DNA from: Archangiaceae bacterium
GTDB lineage: Bacteria; Myxococcota; Myxococcia; Myxococcales; Myxococcaceae
Direction of reading: 5' to 3'
Assembly: GCA_016879935.1 (NCBI GenBank)
Contig: JAACJQ010000219.1
Span: forward strand, 1 to 64,000
Length of the DNA: 64,000 nucleotides
The translations under genes were made by a program, and so were the position numbers. Numbering within the stretch: the first letter of the stretch is position 1; each line of letters begins with the position of its first letter. Shown here one piece after another: positions 1-9,042 of the stretch. The notes under the pieces are model-generated. The model ran no database searches. It had not been told where the DNA came from and saw only the letters and a list, made by a program, of their open reading frames with translations.

Positions 1-550
1 CTTTCGTGCGCAACCTGATCAGCTGCAGCGTCACACCATGCTGCGTGTGCTTCGCGACGACCTCGAGCGAGTACGTGCCGGGCTTCATGCTGACGGGCAC
101 CCAACCGAAGGGGTGATTCATCTCGCCGAGCGGGCCGAAGGGCAGGTCGGCTCCGTACTTTCCGTCAGCAGGGAAGAGCGCGAGCTTGCCGTCCTTCAGC
201 ACGACCTCTCCGCTCGACTTCCACGCCGCGTCCGGCACGCCTGCGAGCGCGCGAAGAATCAACTCGTCACCAGCAGGCCGCGCATCGACCCAGCGAACGA
301 CGGTGCCGCCAGCAGCATCGGGCACGAACGTCGTACACACCTCGGGGCCGCCGAACACGAGCGCTTCGAACGGGCCACAGTCGACGCTCGACACGACGGC
401 CTTCGACTTCTTCTTCGCGCGCGCGGCGAAGTCCTTCGCGGCCGGGCCCTGCCACTTCGAGCGAAACCGGTCGGGAATGATGGCCAGCGGCAACGGGCTC
501 TTCGTGTTCCCGGTGCCGACGAATGCGAGCGGAATGGTCTTCTTCGCCAT
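1..550 (-). CDS. Imm21-like protein, 3' end cut off by window edge
   Basis: The reading frame starts at the ATG at 550 and runs off the left edge (183 codons visible). The order of features resembles the Imm21 immunity-protein family as I know it: a PLPLAIIP strand and RSKWQG near residues 20-35, EALVFGGPE near 65, VVRWVDA near 87, then a strand-rich second half with LALFPADG. No signal peptide or membrane segment is visible, so it is probably cytoplasmic. It diverges from the WD40 kinase across 46 bp. Imm21 members are predicted to neutralise polymorphic toxins, but no toxin gene is visible here, so the role is inferred from fold resemblance only. Confidence 0.6.
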   Translation of the reverse strand, partial: MAKKTIPLAFVGTGNTKSPLPLAIIPDRFRSKWQGPAAKDFAARAKKKSKAVVSSVDCGPFEALVFGGPEVCTTFVPDAAGGTVVRWVDARPAGDELILRALAGVPDAAWKSSGEVVLKDGKLALFPADGKYGADLPFGPLGEMNHPFGWVPVSMKPGTYSLEVVAKHTQHGVTLQLIRLRTK

Positions 551-596
551 CGCGGCATCGTACTGTCGACGGTTCTGCGCGTGGTACCTTCGTGCG

Positions 597-3575
597 GTGA
601 GCGACCTCGACGGCGACGGCACTGGCGCGACCATCACGCCGAACCAGCGACGTTCGTCCCAGGGAGACACCGGCTCGCTGCCCGTCGCCAGTCCCGACCG
701 CTACGTCATCGAGGGTGAGCTCGGCTCGGGCGGGCAGGCGGTGGTCTTCGCCGCGAAAGACGCCGCGCTGAACCGTGACGTCGCGCTCAAGACGGCGCGC
801 CACACGAGCGATGGCTCCGAGGGCTTCGTGCGTGAGGCCCGCATCACCGGCCAGCTCGAGCACCCCGGCATCGTGCCCGTACACGAACTCGGGAGAACTG
901 CGCAGGGCGAGCTGTACTGCACCCAGAAGCTCGTGCGCGGCCGCACGCTGCGAACGGCCCTCGAAGCAGCGACGACGCTCGACGCGCGCCTCAAGCTGCT
1001 GCCGCACTTCATCGACCTCTGCCACGCGGTCGCCTACGCGCACAGCCGCGGCGTCGTGCACCGCGACTTGAAGCCCGAGAACGTGATGGTGGGCGAGTTC
1101 GGCGAGACGGTCGTGCTCGACTGGGGCGTCGCGCGCGTGCTGGCCGACCCGGAGCAGCTGCCAGAGAAGTCGGTCCCCATCACCGAGGTGAAGCCACTGC
1201 AGACGGTGAGGCGCCTCGCTGGCGTCACGTCTCGCGACTCGCAGGGCACCGTCGTCGGCACGCCGCTGTACATGAGCCCCGAGCAGGCTCGCGGGCAGAT
1301 CGACCGCATCGACGCACGCAGTGACGTCTTCAGTCTCGGCGTGATGCTCTACGAATTGCTGGCCTTCACGCGACCGTTCGAGGCGACCGACGTGCACGAG
1401 CTGTTGCGCGAGGTCGGCCGCGGGCGGTGCAAGCCCCTGTCAGAGGTGGCTCCCGACGCGCCGGCCGAGCTGGTGGCCATCGTGACGCAGGCGATGCAGA
1501 TCGAGCGGGAGCAGCGGCCCGACGCGAAGTCCCTCGCTGCGCAGCTGACCGACTTTCGCGCGGGCAACCGCGTCTCGGCGTACCAGTACACGTCGATGGA
1601 GCTCGCGAAGCGTTTCATCGCGCGAAACCGGGCGTTGACGGTGGTGAGCCTCGCCGCGCTCGTCGTGCTCGGTGCCTCGGAGCTGTACGCGTGGCATCTC
1701 GTCGGAACACGCGACGCTGCGCTCGTCGACTCACGCAAGGCGCTCGCGGCGAAGCTCGCGACCGAGGCGACCACGGCGCAGCGCCGCGGTGACTGGAACC
1801 TCGCGGTGGCGACGTGGAAGCAGGCTGCGACGCTCGAGGCTCCAGGCGCTGCGCTTGCGCTAAAAGTGCTCGAGCCGTGGAGCACGCCGCTGCGAACGCG
1901 CCCGGCGCTGCTTCCGACTCCGGCGACTGGCGTCGGCGCGTTCGATGTGACGAGTGGTCGTGCGCTGCTCGCCGCTCCGGGGCGTGGAGCGTTCGTCATC
2001 GACGATGATCAGGCGTGGCACCTGCTCGAAGGAACGACCGACGCCGAGCGGCGCGCGCTGCCCGTGGCCATCGCGCGTGGTGGCAACCACTGGGTCTTCA
2101 AGAGCGCAGCGCTCCAGCTGGCGAACCCGGGTGGAAGCCAACCACTGGAGGGCACGAAGACGGCGACGGCCAGTGCGTTCTCGCCCGATGGCACGGTGGT
2201 GGCCGTGGCGACGCCGACCGAGGTGCTCCGCTTCGACGTGCCTGGTGGCGCGCTGAAGGACTCATGGCCGGTCGCGAAGGGCGTGGAGTCACTCGCGGTC
2301 GGCACCGCTCATGTCGCGCTCGCCGGAGACGATGGCTCGCTCGAGTGGTGGAGCACTGCCGACGCCGGCGTTCGCGCGACGGGAGCGTTCACTGCGCTCG
2401 CCTTCTCGGCCGATGACTCGCTCCTCGTCGCGGCCGACGGTGACCGTCACGTGCGGGTGCTCGACGTGAAGACCGGCGCGCTGCAGCGCACGCTGACTCC
2501 CGACACGCAGAGCATCACCGCGCTCGCGGTCTCGAGCGATGGAGCGCTGCTCGCCTCGGCCTCGGTCGATGGAGCCGTGGTGCTCTTTCACCTGCCGACG
2601 TGGAAGCGGCTCGCGCGTCTCGAAGGTGGTGGCGACGAACTGCGCGCGGTGTCGTTCACGGCCGATTCGGGGCGCGTGGGAGCGCTCGACCGCGCTGGCC
2701 GCCGCTTCGAGTGGTCCATCGATGGGCTGCGTGCCTTCAGTCCCTTCGCCACCCTCGACGCACCGGCGCTCTCACTGCTGCCTGGTGCCGATGGGCTGCT
2801 GTGGATTCGCACGCGCGAGGCCGTGCTGGTACTGGGAGCCGATGGGAAGGAGCGGTGGCGGCAGAGCGCTCCGAAAGCGACCTCGGTGCTGCCAGTCGAG
2901 GGTGGCGTGCTGCTCGGCAAGCCAGGCGCCATCGACCTGCTCGAGCTGATCGACGGCTCGGTGACGAACACGCTCACGCCCTGTCCCGCCACCGTGTGGG
3001 CGCTGGCGGCGACGGCCTCACGAACGCTGTGGCTGAGCTGTGGAAGCGAAGTGCTCTCGGTCGACGGCGAGAAGATGTCGCAGGGCGACCCCGAGCTTCG
3101 GGCGCGTTCCTCGATTCGGTGGCTCGCCGTGACGGGCGAAGGTAACGACACACGGGTCGCGTTCGCGGCGGAAGACGGCAGCGGAGCGCTCACGCATCCC
3201 AACTCCAACCGTCGGGCGCAGAAGTGGACTGGCGGGCGCACGCAGGCGCTCGCGTTCGACGAGTCGGGTCGATGGCTGGTGACCGCAGCCGAAGATGGCG
3301 TGGTCGTTCGTGACGGCGAGAGCGGCAACGAAGTGAAGCGCGTCACCACGGCTGACCTCCACGTGCGCTCGGTCGGCTTCGCGATGCAGGGCGCGGTGGT
3401 GTGGGCGGCCGGCTCCGAAGGCGTGACCCTGTGGAGCACACGCGGTGCAACGAAGCTGCTCGAGCTGCCGGGGCTTCAGTCGAGTGTGACTGCGGCTCAC
3501 CTCTCGAGCGACGGCGCGAGCTTGTGGGTCGCCGACGAGGCGGGTCGCATCTTCAAGGTGCCGTTCGGTTCATGA
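597..3575 (+). CDS. Transmembrane Ser/Thr protein kinase with C-terminal WD40-like repeats
   Basis: A protein of 992 residues from the GTG at 597. The longer upstream open frame is antisense to the divergent gene, so this start, just before the first kinase-like sequence, is preferred. The Hanks-type kinase spans about residues 40-310: glycine loop GSGGQAVVF, lysine in DVALKTA, catalytic loop HRDLKPEN, metal motif LDWGVAR (DWG in place of DFG, common in myxobacterial kinases) and GTPLYMSPEQA. One membrane helix lies near 344-366. After it comes a long segment of WD40-type blades with phrases such as AFSPDGTVVAVA, AFSADDSLLVAA and VSSDGALLASAS. It probably phosphorylates partners in the cytosol, with the propeller as a binding platform. 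Its last codons overlap the CPCC gene by ATGA. Confidence 0.9.
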   Translation: MSDLDGDGTGATITPNQRRSSQGDTGSLPVASPDRYVIEGELGSGGQAVVFAAKDAALNRDVALKTARHTSDGSEGFVREARITGQLEHPGIVPVHELGRTAQGELYCTQKLVRGRTLRTALEAATTLDARLKLLPHFIDLCHAVAYAHSRGVVHRDLKPENVMVGEFGETVVLDWGVARVLADPEQLPEKSVPITEVKPLQTVRRLAGVTSRDSQGTVVGTPLYMSPEQARGQIDRIDARSDVFSLGVMLYELLAFTRPFEATDVHELLREVGRGRCKPLSEVAPDAPAELVAIVTQAMQIEREQRPDAKSLAAQLTDFRAGNRVSAYQYTSMELAKRFIARNRALTVVSLAALVVLGASELYAWHLVGTRDAALVDSRKALAAKLATEATTAQRRGDWNLAVATWKQAATLEAPGAALALKVLEPWSTPLRTRPALLPTPATGVGAFDVTSGRALLAAPGRGAFVIDDDQAWHLLEGTTDAERRALPVAIARGGNHWVFKSAALQLANPGGSQPLEGTKTATASAFSPDGTVVAVATPTEVLRFDVPGGALKDSWPVAKGVESLAVGTAHVALAGDDGSLEWWSTADAGVRATGAFTALAFSADDSLLVAADGDRHVRVLDVKTGALQRTLTPDTQSITALAVSSDGALLASASVDGAVVLFHLPTWKRLARLEGGGDELRAVSFTADSGRVGALDRAGRRFEWSIDGLRAFSPFATLDAPALSLLPGADGLLWIRTREAVLVLGADGKERWRQSAPKATSVLPVEGGVLLGKPGAIDLLELIDGSVTNTLTPCPATVWALAATASRTLWLSCGSEVLSVDGEKMSQGDPELRARSSIRWLAVTGEGNDTRVAFAAEDGSGALTHPNSNRRAQKWTGGRTQALAFDESGRWLVTAAEDGVVVRDGESGNEVKRVTTADLHVRSVGFAMQGAVVWAAGSEGVTLWSTRGATKLLELPGLQSSVTAAHLSSDGASLWVADEAGRIFKVPFGS

Positions 3576-3952
3576 CTCGACGCGAGGCCATCGCACGGCT
3601 GAGGCGCAGGCCTCCTGTTCCACCAGAGGAGCGCGAGCGGTTCGTCGGCGTCACCAACGCGTACCTGGAGCATCGCCTTGCGTTGCTCGGGCTCCACGAA
3701 TCGGTCGAAGGCACGCCTGAACTCCTCAAGCCCTGCCCGTGTTGCGAACTGCGCACCCTCGACGGCGAGGCCTACGACATCTGCCGTGTCTGTTTCTGGG
3801 AGGACGACGGCACGGTCGAGCTCGATGTGATCAGCGACTGCAATCACTGCTCACTCCGCGAGGCACGTCAGACCTTCGAGCGCGTGGGCGCCGTTCGTGA
3901 AGAGGTGGTGGTGCACGTTCTCCGCGATGGCCGCGAACGATACGCGCGCTAG
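3572..3952 (+). CDS. CPCC cysteine-rich small protein
   Basis: A protein of 126 residues whose ATG overlaps the stop of the WD40 kinase gene (ATGA), so the two are probably translationally coupled. The centre reads KPCPCCELRTLDG followed by YDICRVCFWEDDG. This matches the Cys_rich_CPCC family, in which two CxxC pairs probably bind zinc. The N-terminal 40 residues are basic and rich in arginine. Members of this family often sit in bacterial immunity-type loci, but their biochemical role is not established. No signal peptide is seen. Confidence 0.75.
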   Translation: MTRREAIARLRRRPPVPPEERERFVGVTNAYLEHRLALLGLHESVEGTPELLKPCPCCELRTLDGEAYDICRVCFWEDDGTVELDVISDCNHCSLREARQTFERVGAVREEVVVHVLRDGRERYAR

Positions 3953-3961
3953 AACCCATGC

Positions 3962-5962
3962 ATGGCTCACGCGGCGCTCGAACGTGCGGCGAAGGCGAAG
4001 GATCCAAAGAAGCAACTGAGCGAGCTGCTCATCGCATGGCGCGCGTTGCGACATCCCCGAATCGCAGACCTGATCGATCGCCTCGATGCGCAGCTGATCA
4101 AGACCGCCGGCAAGATCACGGCGAAGTCAGTTCCCGCGCGCGCGGATGCGCTGATCAAAGCCGCGACGACGAAAGACCCACTCGAGGTCGGCCGCGTGCT
4201 CGCGAGCGACTGGCCCAAATCGTGGCAGGCCGAGCTGCCGGTGCTGAAGGCCGTCTGCGAAGCGCCCGATGACCCACGCGTGGCGAAGAGGCTCGCTGCC
4301 CTCGTCGACCTCGCGACGCACCAGTCACGAGGCGCGAGCGGCTTCTGGAACGTCACCTTCCGGCGCCTGAACGAACTCGGCGACGTGCGGCAGCTGCCGA
4401 TTCTCGAAGCACAGCTCGATCGCTCGAAGAGCAGCTACTACCGGGAACGTTCACAAGAGCGCGAAGAGCACTGCGTCGAGGTGCATCGCGCGCTGAAGAT
4501 TGCCGAGCTCAGCAAGGCCGACGCGAAGCTGCTCGACGTGCTCGAAGCGCCGTTCGCTGGTCAGTCGAGCACCGAGAAGACCCGCAAGCGCTCGGGTAAG
4601 GAGCTGCTCGAGCTCGTCTGGGCCAACCCGACCGACTCCGGCGTGCGCGCGGTCTACGGAGACTGGCTCGTCGAACAGGGCGACCCGCGCGGAGAGCTCA
4701 TCGCGTTGCAGCTCGCGCCGCCCACCGAGAAGTCACCGCGACGAATTCAGCGGCTCATCGAGAAGCACTGGAAGCAGTGGCTCGGTCCCCTGGCGGACTG
4801 GTTCAGGGTCGCGCCGCGCTTCGAGCTCGGCTTTCCCGTCACCGGCACCGTCGGTGAGCCCTCGCACGATGACGGACGAGAGCGGCTCCTGCCGTTGCTC
4901 GAACGTCCGGAGTGGTCGACGTTTCGAGAGCTCGCGATGCCGTGGGACCTCGTACCGCCCGCCGAGGTCGTCACCTTGCCCCGCTTCAAGGCGCTCATCG
5001 GGCTTCACCAACTGGAGCCGCAGTTCATCCCCGCGCTTGCAGCCACGAAGCCGGCCGTGACGACGCTCGCGCTCGGGTACGGCGACGAAGACGACGTGCT
5101 GCCGAAGAAGACGTGGGATTCGTTCGCGCACCTCGAGCGCATCGACTGCTCCCCGCTGACGCTCGGCGCGGTGCTCTCCGGCTTCGGGAAACGACCGCTG
5201 AAGACGCTCGAGCTGGACCTCTCGGGAGGCTGGCTCCAGGAGCCCTTCGACGCGTGGTGGCCGAAGCTCGACGCAGCGCCCATCGAGAGCGTCGAGCTGC
5301 GCGTGTACGAGACGCTCGTTCGTGTGACGCGCGCCGGCGCCGGCTTCACCCGCGCCCACATCATCGAGCCCGCTCGCCTCGAACGCCTGGTGCTCGGCTT
5401 CCCTCCCGCGATGACGCACCTCACCCGCGAACCGGGGCCGATGCTCGACGCTCCGAAATCAGCCATCGAGCACTTCGAGAAGCAGCTCGCTCGCTACACG
5501 AAGCTCGAAGTGCGCGAGGTACCGTTCGCACTCGAGGCGCCACACGTGCACGTGAGCATCGAAGGCGGGGCGTACGAAGACGAAGCGATTCCGAAGTTGT
5601 GGGAGCTGTACCGCGACCACCTCGGCGTCACCTTCGACCGCGTGCAGATTGGGTACAGCGGCAACGCGCGGCCGCTCGGAGACGACCCGAAGGCGATGCT
5701 CGCGAAGACGGCTCGCAGTCGTCGCGACAGCTGGCTCTATCTCGAGAAGGTGAACGCCGAGGCGAGACTGGGCATTTCACGAACAGCCCTTCAGGCAACG
5801 ATTCCGGTGACGCGCGCGGAGTCGGTCTTCGAGTGGATTCTCGCGGCGCTCGTGTTCGGTGGCACCACCGTCAACATCGGCAAGCAGCGCTTCGACACGA
5901 CCGCGTTCACCGCATCGACCTTGAAGCAGCAGAAGGCCCAGGTACTGAAGGCGCTCGGCTGA
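3962..5962 (+). CDS. TIGR02996 domain protein (repeat-companion type)
   Basis: A protein of 666 residues starting 9 bp after the CPCC stop. The TIGR02996 signature is at about residues 215-245: ELVWANPTDSGVRAVYGDW followed by LVEQGDPRGELIALQ. The region before it is helical and full of short leucine/alanine repeats. The region after it has LRR-like stretches (TLALGYG, RIDCSPLTL, TLELDLSGGW). The last 35 residues (GGTTVNIGKQRFDTTAF and on) vaguely resemble a WGR-type fold, which is weak. Such proteins are abundant in myxobacteria and their function is unknown. Its stop and the convergent queE stop are 5 bp apart, with no room for a terminator. Confidence 0.75.
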   Translation: MAHAALERAAKAKDPKKQLSELLIAWRALRHPRIADLIDRLDAQLIKTAGKITAKSVPARADALIKAATTKDPLEVGRVLASDWPKSWQAELPVLKAVCEAPDDPRVAKRLAALVDLATHQSRGASGFWNVTFRRLNELGDVRQLPILEAQLDRSKSSYYRERSQEREEHCVEVHRALKIAELSKADAKLLDVLEAPFAGQSSTEKTRKRSGKELLELVWANPTDSGVRAVYGDWLVEQGDPRGELIALQLAPPTEKSPRRIQRLIEKHWKQWLGPLADWFRVAPRFELGFPVTGTVGEPSHDDGRERLLPLLERPEWSTFRELAMPWDLVPPAEVVTLPRFKALIGLHQLEPQFIPALAATKPAVTTLALGYGDEDDVLPKKTWDSFAHLERIDCSPLTLGAVLSGFGKRPLKTLELDLSGGWLQEPFDAWWPKLDAAPIESVELRVYETLVRVTRAGAGFTRAHIIEPARLERLVLGFPPAMTHLTREPGPMLDAPKSAIEHFEKQLARYTKLEVREVPFALEAPHVHVSIEGGAYEDEAIPKLWELYRDHLGVTFDRVQIGYSGNARPLGDDPKAMLAKTARSRRDSWLYLEKVNAEARLGISRTALQATIPVTRAESVFEWILAALVFGGTTVNIGKQRFDTTAFTASTLKQQKAQVLKALG

Positions 5963-5967
5963 TCAGC

Positions 5968-6672
5968 TCACACGCCGCGGGCGTTCGGCTCCCACAGGTA
6001 CTTGTGCTGCTGCAGCTGGAACCGCACGGGCAGCCGGTCGGCGATGATCCACTCCGCGAGCTTCACGGGTTCGAGTGAGGTGAACACCGTCGAGAACAAG
6101 AGGCCGAACGGCTTCGCATCGAGCTTGTGCTTGCGAATCATCTCGACGCTGAAGTCGTAGTCTTCACGGGAACCGATGACGAACTTGAGCTCGTCACGCT
6201 CGTTCATCGAGTCGAAGTTGCGCAGGTCGTTTCGGTCGTGCTCCTTCGACGACGGCGTCTTCAGGTCGACGATCTTGTGCACCGCCTTCGGCACCAACCG
6301 CACGTCGATGGCGCCGCTGGTCTCGAGCAGCACGATGAGGCCTGCGTCGAGGAACGACTCCATCAGCGGGTACACGCCCGGCTGGAGCAACGGCTCTCCG
6401 CCAGTCACCTCGACCATCGGCGACTTCTGCGCGAGCACCTGCTTGAGCACCTCGGCGTTCGCCATGCGCTCGCCGCCCTTGAACGAGAACTCGCTGTCGC
6501 ACCACGCGCAGCGCAGGTGGCAGCCGGTGAGGCGCACGAAGGTGCACAGCTTGCCCTGGTGCGACGACTCACCCTGGAGCGAGAGGTAGATCTCCTTCAC
6601 CACGACGCTGTCAGCGGTGGCGACTCGGCGGGGTTCGACTCGGGGGCGTGCGGCGAGCATCAGGGCCCACAT
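5968..6672 (-). CDS. queE: 7-carboxy-7-deazaguanine synthase QueE
   Basis: A protein of 234 residues. QueE converts 6-carboxy-tetrahydropterin to 7-carboxy-7-deazaguanine, a step of queuosine (preQ0) synthesis. Visible motifs are the early LSLQGESSHQG, the radical SAM cluster CHLRCAWC (C51, C55, C58), EVTGGEPLLQPG and LLETSGAI. Length and motif order are usual for the family. It is the last gene of a four-gene minus-strand run (from 9453 down). No queC, queD or queF is in the window. An ATG at 6660 is an alternative start. Confidence 0.92.
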   Translation of the reverse strand: MWALMLAARPRVEPRRVATADSVVVKEIYLSLQGESSHQGKLCTFVRLTGCHLRCAWCDSEFSFKGGERMANAEVLKQVLAQKSPMVEVTGGEPLLQPGVYPLMESFLDAGLIVLLETSGAIDVRLVPKAVHKIVDLKTPSSKEHDRNDLRNFDSMNERDELKFVIGSREDYDFSVEMIRKHKLDAKPFGLLFSTVFTSLEPVKLAEWIIADRLPVRFQLQQHKYLWEPNARGV

Positions 6673-6709
6673 GCCACGGAATGCGCCCGTTCAACCAGAC
6701 TCCCCGCTC

Positions 6710-8590
6710 TCACGTGGTGGCGATGACGCGGACACACCACGGTCCGAGCTCGGCTCCAGCAGGCTCGTTCACCGAGAGCAGCACCTCGCCCTCGACGTCG
6801 AGCGGCACCGGCCCATCGGAGCAGTTGAAGACCACCGACACCGCGCGCCCATCACGCCGCGTGCGCTGAAACGAGAGCACGGGTCCACTCGCCACGACCT
6901 GCACGTCATCGTCGAGGCACTCGCGCCGGAGCCGCAGCAGGTCACTGATCAACCCATACGTCTCGGGCTTCGGCCCATCGAGCGACGGCATCGCGATTCG
7001 TTCGGGCCACGCATCATCGAGGCGGAACAGGGGCACGCCCGCTGCGAGCTCGAACTCCGTGCCCGCGGTCAGCCATACCGGCTCTGGTCTCGTGAGCAGC
7101 CACGCGAGCGCGAACCGAACCCGCGTCGGGTCGACCAGCGAGCCGAGCCTCGACGTGTCGTGATTGTCGAAGAAGCGCAGCCGCGACCCGTGTGGCAACG
7201 GCCCCTGCCGATGCTCGAGGAAACGCGTCCACCCCGCGAACGTCTCGGGCCGCATCGTGCCCTCGAGCAACTGCAGCAACGCCTCACGATGCTGAAAGTC
7301 CGTCACCGCATCAGCGCCCAGGTCGCGCGAGAAGAACGGCTGCACGTCCATCACGACTTCACCGAGCAACGCGACGTCACGCCGCACCTTGCGAACGGCC
7401 GCGCGCAGCTCCTGCCACAACACCGGCGGCGCATCGGTCATCGCATCGAGTCGCAGCGCATCGACCCCCAGCTTCACCCACTTCACCGCCGCGTCGATGA
7501 TGTGCTTGCGCGCAGGCACATGCGTGAGGTCGAGCAACGGGAGCTCAGGCCGGTTCGCGTACGCGGCGTAGCGGGAGACATCTCCGCGCTTCACGGGGAA
7601 ACGCTTCACCTGAAACCACTTCGCCGTGCGCGAGCGCTTCTGCTTCTGCAGCACGTCCCTCCAGAAGGGGTGGTCTTCGTGCACGTGCGTGAAGGACACG
7701 TCGAGGCACACCTTCAGGCCCTTGCGGTGCGCGTCTTTGATCAACCGGCGCAGCGCGGGTTCTCCACCGAGCCGCTCATCGATGGCGTGATGATCAGTCG
7801 TGTCGTAGCGATGCGGCGTCTCCGAGGGCTGCAACGGCGTCAGCACCACGCCATCGACCCCGAGCGCCTTCAACGAAGACAACGACTGACGAACCCCTTC
7901 GAGATCTCCGCCGTAGAAGGTGGTCGCCGAGGTGGGCTCGTCACGCGAGACCACACGTGCATCAGCCGTCGCTCCGCCGCGGAACCACCGGTCGAGGAAG
8001 ATGCCGTACCAGACCGTTCCACTCAGCCACTTCGGCGCCTCACTCGTCGCGTGCACCGCTGGCGTGTCGAACACGAACTCGGGCCAGCCCTCGAAGCCGA
8101 ACGTGCCCTGCGCATTGGCGCTCAGCGGCAGCTCGGCCGAACACGTCACGCGCCCCCGCCACACGCCGTGCGTCACCACCCTCGCCCACGACACGGTCTC
8201 GTCGACGCGCAGCCACACCCGCCCGGGGACGACGGCGCGCTCGTCACACTCGAAGTGCACCACCAGGCGATCGTGAAACCGCTGCACGTGACGCCGGTCG
8301 GTCGCGAAGAAGAGCGGCGGCCTCGTTCCGTCGACGATGACGATGGAGTTGTCGACGCCCTCGGTCCAATCGACCGGCGCCTCGACATCACGCGTCCACC
8401 GGCGCCAATCGACGAGGAACTTCCAGCGATGAATGCCGGGCGGCAGCTCGAGCGTGAGCACGAACTCACCCGGCGCCACCTCGGGCATCAGGTGCGGCCG
8501 GTCCCACGTGGGCAAATCACCGAACAGCTCGACGCGCTGGCCGGGAGCACCGCGAAAGCGGAACGTCACCGGCACGGTCACGTTGTTCAA
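6710..8590 (-). CDS. GH13 alpha-amylase family glycosyl hydrolase
   Basis: A protein of 626 residues with an N-terminal beta-sandwich carbohydrate-binding region (FRGAPGQRVELFGDLPTW, then GIHRWKFLVD), and a second strand-rich stretch before the barrel. The GH13 regions are visible: LDVSFTHVHED near 292, DALRLDAMTD near 375 (nucleophile Asp), LLGEVVMD near 407 (acid/base Glu) and FFDNHDTSR near 470. The layout resembles cyclomaltodextrinase/neopullulanase-type enzymes acting on maltodextrins. No signal peptide is seen, so it is probably cytoplasmic. Its ATG overlaps the stop of the DcrB-like gene (ATGA), which is unusual company for an amylase. Confidence 0.88.
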   Translation of the reverse strand: MNNVTVPVTFRFRGAPGQRVELFGDLPTWDRPHLMPEVAPGEFVLTLELPPGIHRWKFLVDWRRWTRDVEAPVDWTEGVDNSIVIVDGTRPPLFFATDRRHVQRFHDRLVVHFECDERAVVPGRVWLRVDETVSWARVVTHGVWRGRVTCSAELPLSANAQGTFGFEGWPEFVFDTPAVHATSEAPKWLSGTVWYGIFLDRWFRGGATADARVVSRDEPTSATTFYGGDLEGVRQSLSSLKALGVDGVVLTPLQPSETPHRYDTTDHHAIDERLGGEPALRRLIKDAHRKGLKVCLDVSFTHVHEDHPFWRDVLQKQKRSRTAKWFQVKRFPVKRGDVSRYAAYANRPELPLLDLTHVPARKHIIDAAVKWVKLGVDALRLDAMTDAPPVLWQELRAAVRKVRRDVALLGEVVMDVQPFFSRDLGADAVTDFQHREALLQLLEGTMRPETFAGWTRFLEHRQGPLPHGSRLRFFDNHDTSRLGSLVDPTRVRFALAWLLTRPEPVWLTAGTEFELAAGVPLFRLDDAWPERIAMPSLDGPKPETYGLISDLLRLRRECLDDDVQVVASGPVLSFQRTRRDGRAVSVVFNCSDGPVPLDVEGEVLLSVNEPAGAELGPWCVRVIATT

Positions 8591-9042
8591 CGGTCCTTCT
8601 TCGCCGCCTTCTGCTCGACGGGGAACGACGCGACGGCCTTCTTGAAGCGCTTCTTGTCGGACGTGAGCGTGAGAATGACGACGAGGCCGTTCTTCGCCCG
8701 CACCGCCACCTGCCGCTGACAGAGCACCACGTTCACGCGCGGGTCAGAGAACGTCACGTCTTGAAAGACCGCGCTCTGACCGAGGTACTGGCACTCACCG
8801 CCGGCGAGCACCTCGAAGTCGTCGGTCTTCTCTTTCACCGAGCGGTTCGGCGCCTCGAACACCTTCGCCATCGGCACCGACTCGGGCACCGCATGGCTCG
8901 TCACCACCACGTTCTGCGTGAAGCCCTGCGACACGACGGGGTCGCTCTCATCGGCTGGAGCGCTGAATCGCAGAATGGAGTCGTCGACCCACTCCTGCGG
9001 CACCCCGACCGTCACGCCGTGCAGCGACGCCGTCGCGCTCAC
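8587..9042 (-). CDS. DcrB-related (DUF1795) protein
   Basis: A protein of 151 residues with a GTG start directly abutting the upstream stop. The N-terminal phrase VTVGVPQEWVDDSILRFSAP and the following strands (FTQNVVVTSHAVPES, then VFQDVTFSDPRVNVVLCQRQVAVRAKN) fit the DcrB/DUF1795 fold. In other proteobacteria this fold often appears next to type VI secretion effector genes. It lacks a signal peptide here. Its stop overlaps the amylase start. A role as an effector adaptor or chaperone is inference; no VgrG, PAAR or Hcp gene is in the window. Confidence 0.65.
   Translation of the reverse strand: MSATASLHGVTVGVPQEWVDDSILRFSAPADESDPVVSQGFTQNVVVTSHAVPESVPMAKVFEAPNRSVKEKTDDFEVLAGGECQYLGQSAVFQDVTFSDPRVNVVLCQRQVAVRAKNGLVVILTLTSDKKRFKKAVASFPVEQKAAKKDR

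Noticed and set aside
186-596. N-terminal extension of the WD40 kinase frame
   Set aside because: It is antisense to the Imm21-like gene; the GTG at 597 gives a normal kinase N-terminus.
6617-8719. Open frame of 700 codons on the plus strand
   Set aside because: It is antisense to the GH13 amylase, which has all catalytic motifs, and has Arg/His-rich composition typical of G+C-rich shadow frames.
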